Of a stretch of DNA of 64,000 bases, positions 52,201-54,712 are shown piece by piece. Numbering within the stretch: the stretch's first letter is position 1; every line of letters begins with the position of its first letter. The stretch covers positions 47,842,610-47,906,609 of the forward strand of contig CM061920.1 of assembly GCA_031002005.1 (NCBI GenBank), given 5' to 3'. The translations under genes and the position numbers were made by a program. The notes under the pieces are model-generated. The model had not been told where the DNA came from and did not search any database. It was given only the letters and a program-made list of their open reading frames with translations. This DNA comes from Vandiemenella viatica (taxonomy: Eukaryota; Arthropoda; Insecta; Orthoptera; Morabidae).

Positions 52201-54712
52201 GCTCTTGCTATTTGAAGCTTCAGTTTCTGAAGAATTTTCACTTCTTGTGGAGACAAATTGTTGTTTTCCACTAGCTGATGTACACAGCTTAGAACTATTA
52301 CTTTGAGATCCTACCGAAGGGTCATCACTATCATGCATATCAAAGAGATCATTCTCACAGTTGTTCTAATAAGAATCTCCACGATTTCTTCCTCTGTACA
52401 TACATGAAGGTGAGCAATTTTTTCAGTGAAAACTAAAGTGAAAATAGCAACACAAATAAGATTGCAGCGGCAAATGGTCACAAGCCAAATGTTGGAAAGC
52501 AATTAACCAGCCGGGGTGGAAATACGGCTACCAGACCTGACTGCTAAGTCGCTCGCACATTAACAAGTGCAGAGCACCCAGGGACCCAAGCAGTCGGATG
52601 ACTTGACGAGTCCAGAGCAAAGACGGGGCGGCAAGGCGTTGCGTGTATACACGTACAGAGCACCTGACGGAAGGGACAAGGGCACGCATAAACACGTGTA
52701 GAGTACCTGGGCGCAGTAGTAGCCACCACGTTAACGCGTCTACAGCAGTCAAAGGGTTAACCATTAATTAAAATTTTATGTATTGTGCACATATACAAGT
52801 CACCTGTATCATTTTCAGATATAGTCTCCTCCACACTCAAAGCATGTCAGCCAATGGTTCAGAAGTGCTTGAATTCCCATAGTAAAAAAAGTCTTTTGGA
52901 AGGCAAACCAACCGCTCTTGTGCCACCTGGTACATCTCATCATCGGATTGAAATTTAATCCCAGAAAAAGTTTCTTTTAGGGGTACAAACATATGGAAAT
53001 ATTTTGGGCAATGTCATTCAAGTATGGTGGATGAGGCAGACAATCAAACCAAAAGCCTGTGATTGTCGCAACCTTTGTTCAAGCCAAATGGGGCCATGCA
53101 TTGTCATGTTGCAGTAGAAAACCTGTCAACAGCAATCCATGTTTTTTTGTTCTAATGGCAGGCAGAAAATGATTTTTGAGGTGGTGTGTGTATGTGTTAC
53201 TGGTAACAATGGTCCCTTGGGACATTTAGTGCTCCAAGAGGATGCCCTTTTTCTTCCAAAAGACATTCCTTTAAAACATCTGTAGAAATATTATCTACAT
53301 TTCCCCCTACTCTTTCTCAACTAACTTAGTTCCCACATAATATTATCTGGAGCCATTTACAATTCTTAACTTTGGATATTGGTGACTATGAAACTGTTCC
53401 TGAGTGATGAAAATAATTTTGATCATTTTTGCTTCTTTGTAGGAGCATTTCCTCTGATGTTTCAACTTAATCCCAGAATTATAGTCCCTAGTGGTCTCAT
53501 TAAACCAGTTGCTTAATATCTCTGTCTTTTTCGTAATCTTGGTAACTGCTTCTCCATCCTTATTCACAACTGACAGATTACCTTCACTTTGAATGAAACA
53601 CAGGAACAGAAATTACTAGATACATAATTCACCCATAATGTTCTTTGTAACACCATGAGACTATATTAGCTTCCTCCAAACTATGTCAAAATGTCAACCT
53701 GTGCACCCATTTGCACAGATGAGGCTCTGGTGACTGTAAGATTCCAGGTATAAGGAGTCACCCACTACATGATAAAAGACCTCCTTAAAGAGGGCAGAAG
53801 AACAGGGAGTGTTCCAGGGCACCCTCTTTCCCTTGGAGTTGGAAATGGCTCCTAAAAGCAGATGAATCAGAAATGTTCAATGGTATGGGAATTGTAGCAA
53901 TCTAGCTGCCTGTTCTCAACTGTAAATTTTAGTATTATTCTGAACACAACACCACTCAGACAGGTCTGAAATCTGTACCGTAGATATAGTGCCCATAGAT
54001 GATTATACTGTAAAAATCTAAACGTTATCACTCAAGGAAATGACTTTGTTTACTAGGAACTTGATATAAACAAATTGCGATAAAACATTGTAAAATGCGC
54101 CAAAAAATTCCACAAAAGTACTACATATTTCCTGTAGCAATGTGCATGTCCCTGATTTTTTTTTTTTCAGAATTTTCCCACATTGATTTCACGAGTTATG
54201 CATTTAGGCCCCAATGGCACATTCACACCCGTAGCGCCCCCTAGAGTGGCGGCACTGAAATAAAAATCTGTCTGATGGCTATGCTAACCAAGATCTATTA
54301 ACTGGTACTTTTCACTGTCTTATTCCGCTAGACCCTTTAATTTTGATTTAATAGATAGCTCAAGACTGTGGCATAAACAGACATTCCAATTCTTGATTAC
54401 CAGCAGAACAGCTTCAATTATTTTCTGTAGATGTGATAAAAAACAAACAATACAATTTACTGCTATAACTAAAATAATGTTTAAAAATGAATACTCACTG
54501 TCAACCTGCCAGGCCTCCTTCCAAGGGGTGAGGTCTCTAGCCAGTACATGATGACACCACTGATACTGGAATGATGACCCATCAAATGTATCCAGTGAGT
54601 TGCCTGTGATGTTGCACATTGCACCGCCCTCAAGTGAAGATGGTGTGGGAGTTGGTGGAGGTGGAAGAATGCAAATGTACTCAGTGCAATTGCCATCCCC
54701 ATGAAAATCTAC
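2320..54712 (-). CDS. Hml: Hemocytin/hemolectin-like gene, internal segment (8 exons)
   Basis: Eight minus-strand exons, 54499-54712, 47665-47792, 47120-47245, 37664-37878, 29203-29402, 27418-27600, 15682-15806 and 2320-2521, join with matching phases (1,0,0,2,1,1,0) and no stop into 464 codons plus one base. All visible introns are GT-AG. Domains: residues 1-32 end of an upstream domain plus a PPPPTPTP linker; about 33-200 vWD (TFDG at 42-45, GLCG at 167-170); about 211-292 C8; about 296-355 TIL; 358-464 a second vWD (TFD at 368-370, GLCG at 461-464), unfinished. Repeated vWD-C8-TIL modules are known from vWF, mucins and insect hemocytin/hemolectin, a secreted hemocyte protein of clotting and nodulation; in an insect the last is the best match. 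Neither GLCG is preceded by the cysteine of the vWF-type CGLC motif. Start and stop codons lie outside the window. The family is firm; the exact orthologue is inferred. Confidence 0.85.
2674..2701. repeat. Poly(A) run
   Basis: An uninterrupted run of 28 A, directly before a mariner remnant. It may be the tail of an older retroposed sequence. Confidence 0.9.
2860..3560 (+). mobile_element. Mariner-family transposase remnant
   Basis: Broken plus-strand frames match successive parts of a mariner transposase: an N-terminal FCFKNG-type stretch near 2895, then [19 protein letters not shown] and [15 protein letters not shown] at about 3035-3150, [10 protein letters not shown] near 3180, and a later segment at 3300-3460. 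Stops and frame changes interrupt it throughout and the DDD catalytic region is missing. An old, inactive copy, diverged from the fuller copy at 38.2 kb. Confidence 0.6.
3561..5430. other. Intron, no element recognised
   Basis: AT-rich intronic sequence. A block at about 3990-4220 is richer in GC, with several near-repeats of an agacaaaagac-like motif, and may be an old insertion. No coding signal or terminal repeats are visible. Confidence 0.3.
5445..5560. repeat. Dispersed small repeat (family 'TTACCAC-TGATGAAGGC')
   Basis: Shares the core cacttaccac[a/t]gatgaaggca, a CA-rich stretch and cacaatattt with copies at 5.85-6.08, 12.97 and 57.65 kb. The pattern resembles a short non-autonomous repeat that I recall as abundant in orthopteroid insects; that link is from memory. 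No coding sequence. Confidence 0.5.
5854..6083. repeat. Inverted pair of the TTACCAC-TGATGAAGGC repeat
   Basis: The left arm (about 5854-5925) and right arm (about 6005-6083) are inverted copies, each holding the gataagga and cacttaccacaga[c/t]gaaggca blocks. The spacer contains cacaatatttt and a TG-rich microsatellite-like tract. The structure suggests a MITE or fold-back element. The open frame crossing it (5988-6305) reads repeat sequence and is not a gene. Confidence 0.6.
6300..7860. other. Intron, no element recognised
   Basis: AT-rich sequence without repeated motifs or coding signal that I can support. Confidence 0.3.
7867..7909 (-). ncRNA. Hammerhead ribozyme-like motif, core intact
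   Basis: On the minus strand: stem I ACAC/GTGT (7909-7906 with 7870-7867), box CTGATGA (7905-7899), stem II GATGA/TCGTC with one wobble pair (7897-7893 with 7883-7879) and a 9-nt loop, GAAA (7878-7875), then TAT giving a two-pair palindromic ATAT helix III, and C at the cleavage position. All catalytic-core bases of a type I hammerhead are present. It sits in hemocytin intron sequence in the sense direction. The neighbouring 7910-8040 is GC-rich, with a short hairpin-prone region and a TATATAGG motif, and probably belongs to the same repeat. Confidence 0.68.
7910..8060 (-). repeat. GC-rich flank of the hammerhead repeat
   Basis: A GC-rich block bordering the hammerhead motif, with ctccttatataggccgac. 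Comparable GC-rich flanks accompany the motifs at 10.69, 20.19 and 34.1 kb, so I treat it as the body of the same repeat class. The boundaries are uncertain. Confidence 0.4.
8570..8683 (-). mobile_element. tRNA-derived SINE fragment
   Basis: On the minus strand the sequence begins GTGGCCTGGTGGCTCAGTGG then TTGAGGCACC, an RNA polymerase III box A region as in tRNA-derived SINEs. A degenerate box B-like GATCGAAAGGTCC follows about 35 bp later. The body probably continues to about 8400 but its end is not defined. It is antisense to the LINE piece beside it. Confidence 0.55.
8684..8900 (+). mobile_element. LINE endonuclease-domain fragment
   Basis: The plus-strand frame reads [18 protein letters not shown] followed by FRGTSTS and [11 protein letters not shown]. 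This matches the E-T-W and GGGVLI region of the APE-type endonuclease of non-LTR retrotransposons (CR1/Jockey group). The frame then breaks. A dead 5' or internal fragment. Confidence 0.55.
9475..9665 (+). mobile_element. LINE ORF2 C-terminal fragment
   Basis: The plus-strand frame contains [20 protein letters not shown] and, after a stop, [14 protein letters not shown]. This resembles the region after the reverse transcriptase domain in many non-LTR elements (lngl.dsp.lL ... R...F...Rtn). Short and frame-shifted. Possibly related to the endonuclease piece 0.6 kb upstream, with the middle deleted. Confidence 0.4.
10538..10625 (+). mobile_element. LINE 3'-end fragment (family of 39.5-45.4 kb)
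   Basis: Contains gtgtgtagcgaaattgccat, then a cactccatcac block and ttaaat. This matches the 3' untranslated ends at 21.43 and 45.30 kb of the same LINE family. No coding part remains. Confidence 0.55.
10655..10706 (-). repeat. Decayed hammerhead-containing repeat
   Basis: On the minus strand CACCTGATGAAGGCAG (starting at 10702) matches the stem I and box plus stem II start of the 20.19-kb copy. The expected GAAA reads GCAA and stem II no longer closes. GC-rich flanking sequence at 10750-11000 shares the ttatccggcagaa and gaagaatt blocks with 20.23-20.27 kb. Not expected to cleave. Confidence 0.5.
11100..12950. other. Intron, no element recognised
   Basis: AT-rich sequence with no repeat or coding signal that I can support. 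Confidence 0.3.
12965..13090. repeat. Dispersed small repeat (diverged copy)
   Basis: Contains ttaactcaccacataccaaag, CA/AC-rich sequence and acaatatttcgagtag, in the same order as the copies at 5.45 and 5.87 kb, but more diverged. Confidence 0.4.
13450..14335 (-). mobile_element. LINE reverse-transcriptase C-terminal fragment, antisense copy
   Basis: Read on the minus strand, broken frames carry [13 protein letters not shown], then [20 protein letters not shown] and, further on, RLHLLERL and the block encoding the C-terminal tail. These match in order the plus-strand LINE at 39.5-41.3 kb ([23 protein letters not shown]-like, [17 protein letters not shown]). It is the same non-LTR family, 5'-truncated, with an AAAT-type short repeat at 14020-14041. 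The plus-strand frame at 13469-13804 is its shadow. Confidence 0.65.
14340..15680. other. Intron, no element recognised
   Basis: AT-rich sequence directly downstream of hemocytin exon G. I see no repeated or coding structure. Confidence 0.3.
15682..15806 (-). CDS. Hml: Hemocytin-like exon G: start of second vWD
   Basis: 125 nt, phase 1 to phase 0. The acceptor ends tttttaag and the donor is GTAAGT. It encodes [13 protein letters not shown] and [12 protein letters not shown], the canonical start of a vWD domain (C.GxGDxxYxTFDxxxYxFxGxCxY). The first codon is completed by the last base of exon F, giving a Cys that continues the TIL-vWD junction. This exon lies 11.6 kb downstream of exon F and 13.2 kb upstream of exon H. 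Confidence 0.9.
15807..19870. other. Intron, mostly unassigned
   Basis: AT-rich sequence. A CAT-type microsatellite lies near 17620-17650. A compact GC-richer block at about 18405-18560 (containing cttcggccgccagc) stands out in composition from its flanks and is probably an old insertion of unknown type. No coding region is supported. Confidence 0.3.
19873..19902. repeat. Poly(T) run
   Basis: 30 uninterrupted T. On the minus strand this would be a poly(A) tail, but I cannot assign an element upstream of it. Confidence 0.9.
20190..20230 (+). ncRNA. Hammerhead ribozyme-like motif with mutated core
   Basis: On the plus strand: short stem I CAC/GTG, box CAGATGA (20193-20199) where CTGATGA is expected, stem II GGCAG...CTGC, GAAA (20220-20223), then CGT forming the palindromic ACGU helix III, and C at the cleavage site. 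The U-to-A change hits the essential U4 of the core, so it is probably inactive. The repeat extends to about 20300 through cttatccggcagaagact, which is shared with 10.96 kb. Confidence 0.55.
20720..21290 (+). pseudogene. Tigger/pogo-like transposase remnant
   Basis: Fragmented plus-strand frames include [16 protein letters not shown] and [12 protein letters not shown], resembling the WF...FVP and glP.KvLLLlDNAP stretch of pogo/Tigger DDE transposases, then [10 protein letters not shown], comparable to their W-kklwP segment. Several stops and shifts occur and the catalytic aspartates are not recognisable. Tentative; an unrelated fragment is possible. Confidence 0.4.
21335..21490 (+). mobile_element. 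LINE 3'-end fragment (family of 39.5-45.4 kb)
   Basis: Contains aatttaccaaaaatgct, gaagttgaaatt, and gggtgtgtagggaaattgcc followed by a gggctccaac block and ttaaattaaat. It matches the end of the interrupted LINE at 41.29 and 45.24 kb, but here without interruption. It thus serves as the empty-site reference showing where that copy was split. Confidence 0.7.
22124..22540 (-). pseudogene. Helitron PIF1-like helicase, C-terminal remnant
   Basis: Minus-strand frame of about 138 codons with [58 protein letters not shown] and GLNLEKP. These are the last conserved blocks of the PIF1-family helicase in Helitron RepHel proteins; the K-A-Q-G-Q-S block is helicase motif V-like. The terminal YVA.SR signature is corrupted ([11 protein letters not shown]). 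Walker A and B, and the whole Rep half, are missing. Confidence 0.85.
22731..24620. repeat. 147-bp tandem array, about 13 units
   Basis: Units begin at attatgggg positions 22731, 22878, 23025, 23172, 23319, 23466, 23612, about 23760, 23891, 24038, 24185, 24332, about 24479 and 24611. Spacing is 147 bp, except two shortened units of about 131-132 bp that lack a segment and read gtatgggggtgg. Units are open on the minus strand because 147 is a multiple of 3, giving long repetitive frames ([23 protein letters not shown]) that are not genes. The short unit recurs 720 bp apart, showing a higher-order duplication of about five units. Confidence 0.95.
24790..27290. other. Intron, no element recognised
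   Basis: AT-rich sequence. A stretch at about 26200-26700 is richer in G on the plus strand, and a G10 run occurs near 26978. No coding sequence or terminal repeats could be supported. Confidence 0.3.
27418..27600 (-). CDS. Hml: Hemocytin-like exon F: TIL domain
   Basis: 183 nt, phase 1 to phase 1. The acceptor ends ttacag and the donor is GTGAGT. It encodes a trypsin-inhibitor-like cysteine-rich (TIL) domain of about 58 residues with the [20 protein letters not shown] and VLPTEC spacing typical of TIL modules that follow C8. A single 1-1 exon for one module is a shufflable arrangement. Confidence 0.92.
28255..28388. mobile_element. hAT-type MITE with 8-bp target duplication
   Basis: 134 bp bounded by terminal inverted repeats CAGGGCCGG / CCGGCCCTG. 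It is flanked on both sides by the identical octamer atctcaaa (28247-28254 and 28389-28396). Eight-base duplications with CAGGG-type ends are diagnostic of hAT elements. The interior is GC-rich with a C-run at 28363-28375. No coding capacity, so it was mobilised in trans. The perfect duplication suggests a recent insertion. Confidence 0.88.
28452..28517. repeat. Inverted repeat (hairpin)
   Basis: gacttgccacagcc (28452-28465) is a perfect inverted match to ggctgtggcaagtc (28504-28517) with a 38-nt loop. It lies just right of the hAT MITE. No known element is recognised. Confidence 0.6.
29203..29402 (-). CDS. Hml: Hemocytin-like exon E: C8 domain
   Basis: 200 nt, phase 2 to phase 1. The acceptor ends ttatag and the donor is GTGAGT. 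It encodes the bulk of a C8 domain: eight cysteines in about 67 residues ([30 protein letters not shown]). The C8 fold stabilises the preceding vWD in extracellular multimeric proteins. The WGVLNDC end replaces the more usual WR-type motif. Confidence 0.9.
29480..30580. other. Intron, no element recognised
   Basis: AT-rich sequence. Frames of up to 123 codons on the plus strand (29677-30048) look like hydrophobic AT-rich noise. I see no family signature. Confidence 0.3.
30590..31410 (+). mobile_element. Non-LTR retrotransposon (Jockey/BS-like) 3' part
   Basis: Two overlapping plus-strand frames, shifted near 30780-30810, encode the end of ORF2: [19 protein letters not shown], then [49 protein letters not shown] and [17 protein letters not shown]. 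This is the QKRAIR...C..LF...ILt...lYI...H.yNTR pattern after the reverse transcriptase domain in Jockey-type LINEs. A stop at 31197 is followed by a 3' UTR and an AAAT-type tail (about 31391-31416). 5'-truncated, one frameshift, opposite to hemocytin. Confidence 0.85.
31490..31990 (-). mobile_element. LINE fragment, antisense copy of the 39.5-kb family
   Basis: On the plus strand the text accctccaactccag...attcacaatgtgtgtcccatat is the reverse complement of the block encoding VVW...[11 protein letters not shown] in the sense copy at 40.9-41.0 kb. Comparable antisense blocks lie at 13.9, 33.88 and 48.75 kb. Heavily decayed. Confidence 0.55.
32000..33320. other. Intron, no element recognised
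   Basis: AT-rich sequence. A GC-richer block at 32940-33070 contains cccgtaagggtcaaccctggg and then ccgccac, and may be the edge of an old insertion. No boundaries or coding sequence seen. Confidence 0.3.
33330..33975 (-). mobile_element. LINE fragment, antisense copy of the 39.5-kb family
   Basis: The minus-strand frame 33941-33738 reads [20 protein letters not shown], then [22 protein letters not shown]. It parallels the [20 protein letters not shown] and [21 protein letters not shown] region of the LINE at 39.5-41.3 kb. It is better preserved than the copies at 13.5 and 31.5 kb, but 5'-truncated with stops. Confidence 0.65.
33990..34565. repeat. 0.56-kb imperfect palindrome with hammerhead-like remnants
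   Basis: The left arm, read on the minus strand (34143 to about 34070), and the right arm on the plus strand (34485-34561) share ggcagca, ctcatctttcttca and gagaacccgtgaagatta. Inner segments also pair (tcttataag...cctcccctcc with its inverted counterpart near 34390-34425). In each arm the position of a hammerhead box is occupied by a decayed version (ctgacagtggcagc on the right). It looks like two head-to-head copies of the hammerhead repeat at 20.19 kb. Confidence 0.55.
34600..35490. other. Intron, no element recognised
   Basis: AT-rich sequence with C-rich pyrimidine tracts on the plus strand, possibly a further antisense LINE remnant, but I cannot show family blocks. Confidence 0.25.
35497..35670 (-). 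mobile_element. Helitron 3'-end remnant
   Basis: The plus-strand text gactatctgacctgacaatg, with tattcctggacttgatca following, is a diverged copy of the 3' end of the Helitron at 21.64 kb (gactagctgacccggcaatg, tattgctggacttgagta). The terminal CTAG has mutated. The rest of the element is not recognisable, so this is a truncated or older relative. Confidence 0.6.
36305..36985. repeat. Direct repeats flanking the 36.56-kb hammerhead
   Basis: A block at about 36305-36395 (gtgccacc...ttattcttgtgaatg...ttttttcttcgggtcag) recurs diverged at about 36910-36985 (gtgccacc...atttcttgtgagtg...tttcttcctactggtca) in the same orientation. The pair brackets the hammerhead motif about 600 bp apart, reminiscent of the tandem or partial-tandem arrangement of Penelope-like elements. 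Similarity is moderate. Confidence 0.45.
36555..36598 (-). ncRNA. Hammerhead ribozyme motif, complete minimal type I
   Basis: On the minus strand: stem I TGTCG/CGACA (36598-36594 with 36559-36555), box CTGATGA (36593-36587), stem II GCTCT/AGAGC (36585-36581 with 36574-36570) with loop TGAAAT, GAAA (36569-36566), then CGCGT so that ACGCGU forms a two-pair, self-complementary helix III, and A at the cleavage position. Every invariant core base is present. The very short palindromic helix III is the form described for Penelope-like retroelements, where it is thought to act as a dimer. It lies in a hemocytin intron in the sense direction. Confidence 0.8.
37110..37640 (+). mobile_element. LINE reverse-transcriptase fragment next to an exon
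   Basis: The plus-strand frame 37131-37349 contains [18 protein letters not shown] and [20 protein letters not shown], matching a LINE palm region in which FADDQV has become FADNQV. After a deletion, 37472-37699 reads [20 protein letters not shown] and [13 protein letters not shown], the kFYKvmavPvLlYGSE region further along. The remnant ends at about 37640, some 25 bp from the donor of hemocytin exon D. A different LINE family from the 39.5-kb one. Confidence 0.75.
37664..37878 (-). CDS. Hml: Hemocytin-like exon D: end of first vWD, start of C8
   Basis: 215 nt, phase 0 to phase 2. The acceptor ends ttgtag and the donor is GTACGT at 37663. It opens [16 protein letters not shown], the vWD C-terminal signature, followed by a Gly/Asp-rich stretch and FGDSWILDD, then the first cysteines of C8 (ACSKSDC and LRLC). 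A LINE fragment ends only about 25 bp beyond the donor side, so this exon border lies almost against a transposon. Confidence 0.9.
38214..39476 (-). mobile_element. Mariner transposon, nearly full length, defective
   Basis: 1263 bp between TA dinucleotides (38212-38213 and 39477-39478). Imperfect terminal inverted repeats: GAGGTATCCAAAAA at the left and GGGTACCCAAAAA read inward from the right. The minus-strand transposase is broken into frames: VITGDESW (first catalytic D), [32 protein letters not shown], then [20 protein letters not shown] (second D position reads N) and [12 protein letters not shown] (third D), ending FEGDKVFFF. The frame shifts near 38590, and HHDNAPAHT has become HHNNAPAHT, so the transposase is dead. 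Confidence 0.9.
39480..41333 (+). mobile_element. Non-LTR retrotransposon (CR1/Jockey-like), interrupted
   Basis: Decayed ORF2 on the plus strand: [20 protein letters not shown] (39514 on); [18 protein letters not shown] at about 40270 (RT motif LDfsKAFD.v.H); [16 protein letters not shown] at about 40450; [11 protein letters not shown] at about 40530 (catalytic ADD); [15 protein letters not shown]; a YFGIIFD block; [20 protein letters not shown] and a VQRRTT block at 40920-41010; and [17 protein letters not shown]. Many stops. It is cut at 41333 by an RTE-like element and resumes at 45242. Its left end abuts the mariner and may continue before 38212. Confidence 0.8.
43591..44235. mobile_element. 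Tigger/pogo-type DNA element inserted in the RTE endonuclease
   Basis: 645 bp between TA dinucleotides (43589-43590 and 44236-44237) with inverted ends CAGTAGAACTCC on both sides. TA duplication plus CAGT-type ends are characteristic of pogo/Tigger elements. It carries only a transposase C-terminal scrap (43875-44066). It interrupts the RTE endonuclease frame between GY and TW codons; removing one TA and the element makes the flanks read through. Confidence 0.88.
43875..44066 (-). pseudogene. Tigger-type transposase C-terminal fragment
   Basis: Minus-strand frame with [20 protein letters not shown] and [12 protein letters not shown], resembling the tail of jerky/Tigger transposases (A...l...i...D...l..lr.lr..A). 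The DDE catalytic core and DNA-binding domain are absent, consistent with an internally deleted, non-autonomous element. Confidence 0.6.
45242..45400 (+). mobile_element. 3' end of the interrupted LINE
   Basis: Continues the LINE left at 41333: gttgaaattagtagagg, then aaaatgggtgtgttggg and a gatgctccatcg block, ending ttgaattaattag. The uninterrupted relative at 21.34-21.49 kb shows the same order of blocks without the 3.9-kb insert. Confidence 0.75.
45701..45731. repeat. Poly(T) run
   Basis: 31 T in a row. A 40-base poly(A) run follows at 45861-45900, so the pair could pair in RNA as a hairpin of about 130 nt loop. Both lie at the edge of antisense LINE sequence. Confidence 0.9.
45732..46380 (-). 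mobile_element. LINE C-terminal fragments, antisense copies
   Basis: On the minus strand 46350-46080 gives the C-terminal tail: an [24 protein letters not shown] block and a GIGIN-like end. It corresponds to [17 protein letters not shown]...GIGINYEDK of the sense LINE at 41.16-41.28 kb. A second, partly duplicate stretch lies at 45732-46030. These are two antisense pieces of the same family, adjacent to the sense copy. Confidence 0.6.
45861..45900. repeat. Poly(A) run
   Basis: 40 uninterrupted A, the counterpart of the poly(T) run 130 bp to the left. Runs this long are prone to length error in assemblies. Confidence 0.9.
47120..47245 (-). CDS. Hml: Hemocytin-like exon C: vWD core
   Basis: 126 nt, exactly 42 codons, phase 0 to phase 0. 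The acceptor ends ttctag and the donor is GTAAGT. The encoded [17 protein letters not shown] and [14 protein letters not shown] correspond to the strands before the GLCG signature of a vWD domain. Being symmetrical, this exon could be skipped without shifting the frame, although that would remove part of the domain. Confidence 0.88.
47665..47792 (-). CDS. Hml: Hemocytin-like exon B: vWD core
   Basis: 128 nt, phase 1 to phase 0. The acceptor ends tttcag and the donor is GTAATT, the weakest-looking donor of the set. It encodes the middle beta-strand part of the vWD domain ([17 protein letters not shown] to EFTYAADQ). It reads directly into exon C across an intron of only 419 bp, the shortest in the window. 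Confidence 0.88.
48258..48319. repeat. 31-bp perfect tandem duplication
   Basis: The unit gtgtgaacagaagttgtggt plus aaagggatgga occurs twice in direct succession with no differences. A recent local duplication in intron sequence; no function implied. Confidence 0.9.
49235..49288. repeat. 54-base poly(T) tract
   Basis: Longest homopolymer in the window, inside the left part of the piggyBac-like element. A TA microsatellite of about 25 bp lies just beyond it (49411-49434), directly next to the Helitron end. Confidence 0.9.
49437..51724 (-). mobile_element. Helitron inserted in the piggyBac-like element
   Basis: On the minus strand it begins TCTATACTATTATAAATC at 51724 after A and ends GCAAATGCTAG at 49437 before T, the A-T target typical of Helitrons. 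A GC-rich palindrome CACGCGCGTG lies about 20 bp before the CTAG end. A minus-strand frame at about 50000-49740 holds an arginine-rich segment ([20 protein letters not shown] and [10 protein letters not shown]), the kind found N-terminal in Helitron proteins. The remaining interior is AT-rich without recognisable Rep or helicase. 2288 bp, non-autonomous. Confidence 0.8.
51770..52505 (-). pseudogene. piggyBac-like transposase, core deleted
   Basis: Minus-strand frames give an N-terminal acidic/serine-rich region ([20 protein letters not shown], then W-KKND-HPF) at 52360-52090, [18 protein letters not shown] at about 52045, and a C-terminal cysteine motif [10 protein letters not shown]...CCAMF at 51880-51800. 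The last resembles the RC..C...C..C ring-like motif at the end of piggyBac transposases. The large catalytic domain with its aspartates, normally between the ETN stretch and the cysteine motif, is missing. Confidence 0.65.
52560..52745. promoter_or_regulatory. Subterminal direct repeats of the piggyBac-like element
   Basis: Three related blocks, aacaagtgcagagcaccc (about 52561), acacgtacagagcacctg (about 52648) and aacacgtgtagagtacctgg (about 52692), precede the terminal repeat. DNA transposons often carry subterminal transposase-binding repeats. This role is inferred from position only. Confidence 0.45.
52800..53240 (-). mobile_element. Mariner-like transposase C-terminal remnant
   Basis: Read on the minus strand: [18 protein letters not shown], matching HDNA.PH.A around the second catalytic aspartate; [13 protein letters not shown], matching the PYSPDLAP block where the third D is; then [14 protein letters not shown] and a C-terminal LNHW-like tail. 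Stops interrupt the frame. It lies directly right of the piggyBac-like end and belongs to a different mariner lineage from the 38.2-kb copy. Confidence 0.6.
53340..53590 (-). mobile_element. Possible LINE linker fragment
   Basis: Minus-strand frame with [20 protein letters not shown] and WFNETTRDY, resembling the dG..vt....iL..w..hF..ll segment between endonuclease and RT in several LINE groups. Short and isolated; weakly supported. Confidence 0.3.
53670..53910 (+). mobile_element. 5'-end fragment of the RTE-like element
   Basis: The plus-strand text matches, block by block, the reverse complement of 45190-44950, the 5' region of the RTE-like LINE: gtcaacctg(t), gatgaggct, aggagtcaccca, ggcaccctctttcccttgg, gttggaaa, gatgaatcagaaatg. 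The rest of the element is absent. Retaining only the 5' end is unusual for a LINE, which normally loses that end. Confidence 0.75.
54499..54712 (-). CDS. Hml: Hemocytin-like exon A: linker and start of first vWD
   Basis: 214 nt, phase 0 to phase 1. The acceptor ends tttttag at 54713 and the donor GTGAGT starts at 54498. It encodes a short segment with two cysteines (residues 9 and 14), a Pro/Thr linker PPPPTPTP, then the start of a vWD domain at C33 with TFDG and CHHVLARDL. The upstream exon, which should end in phase 0, was not found before the window edge, so the next intron upstream exceeds 9.2 kb. Confidence 0.88.

Larger units (their letters stand above)
48922..52756 (-). mobile_element. 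piggyBac-like element, internally deleted, split by a Helitron
   Basis: Bounded by TTAA on both sides (48918-48921 and 52757-52760). Terminal inverted repeats: CCCGTTAACTGCT at the left and CCCTTTGACTGCTG read inward from the right. TTAA target and CCC-starting ends are diagnostic of piggyBac. Total 3835 bp, of which 2288 bp is a later Helitron, leaving about 1.55 kb of original element. The minus-strand transposase keeps only its N-terminal and C-terminal parts. The right end carries three spaced copies of a subterminal motif. Confidence 0.85.
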
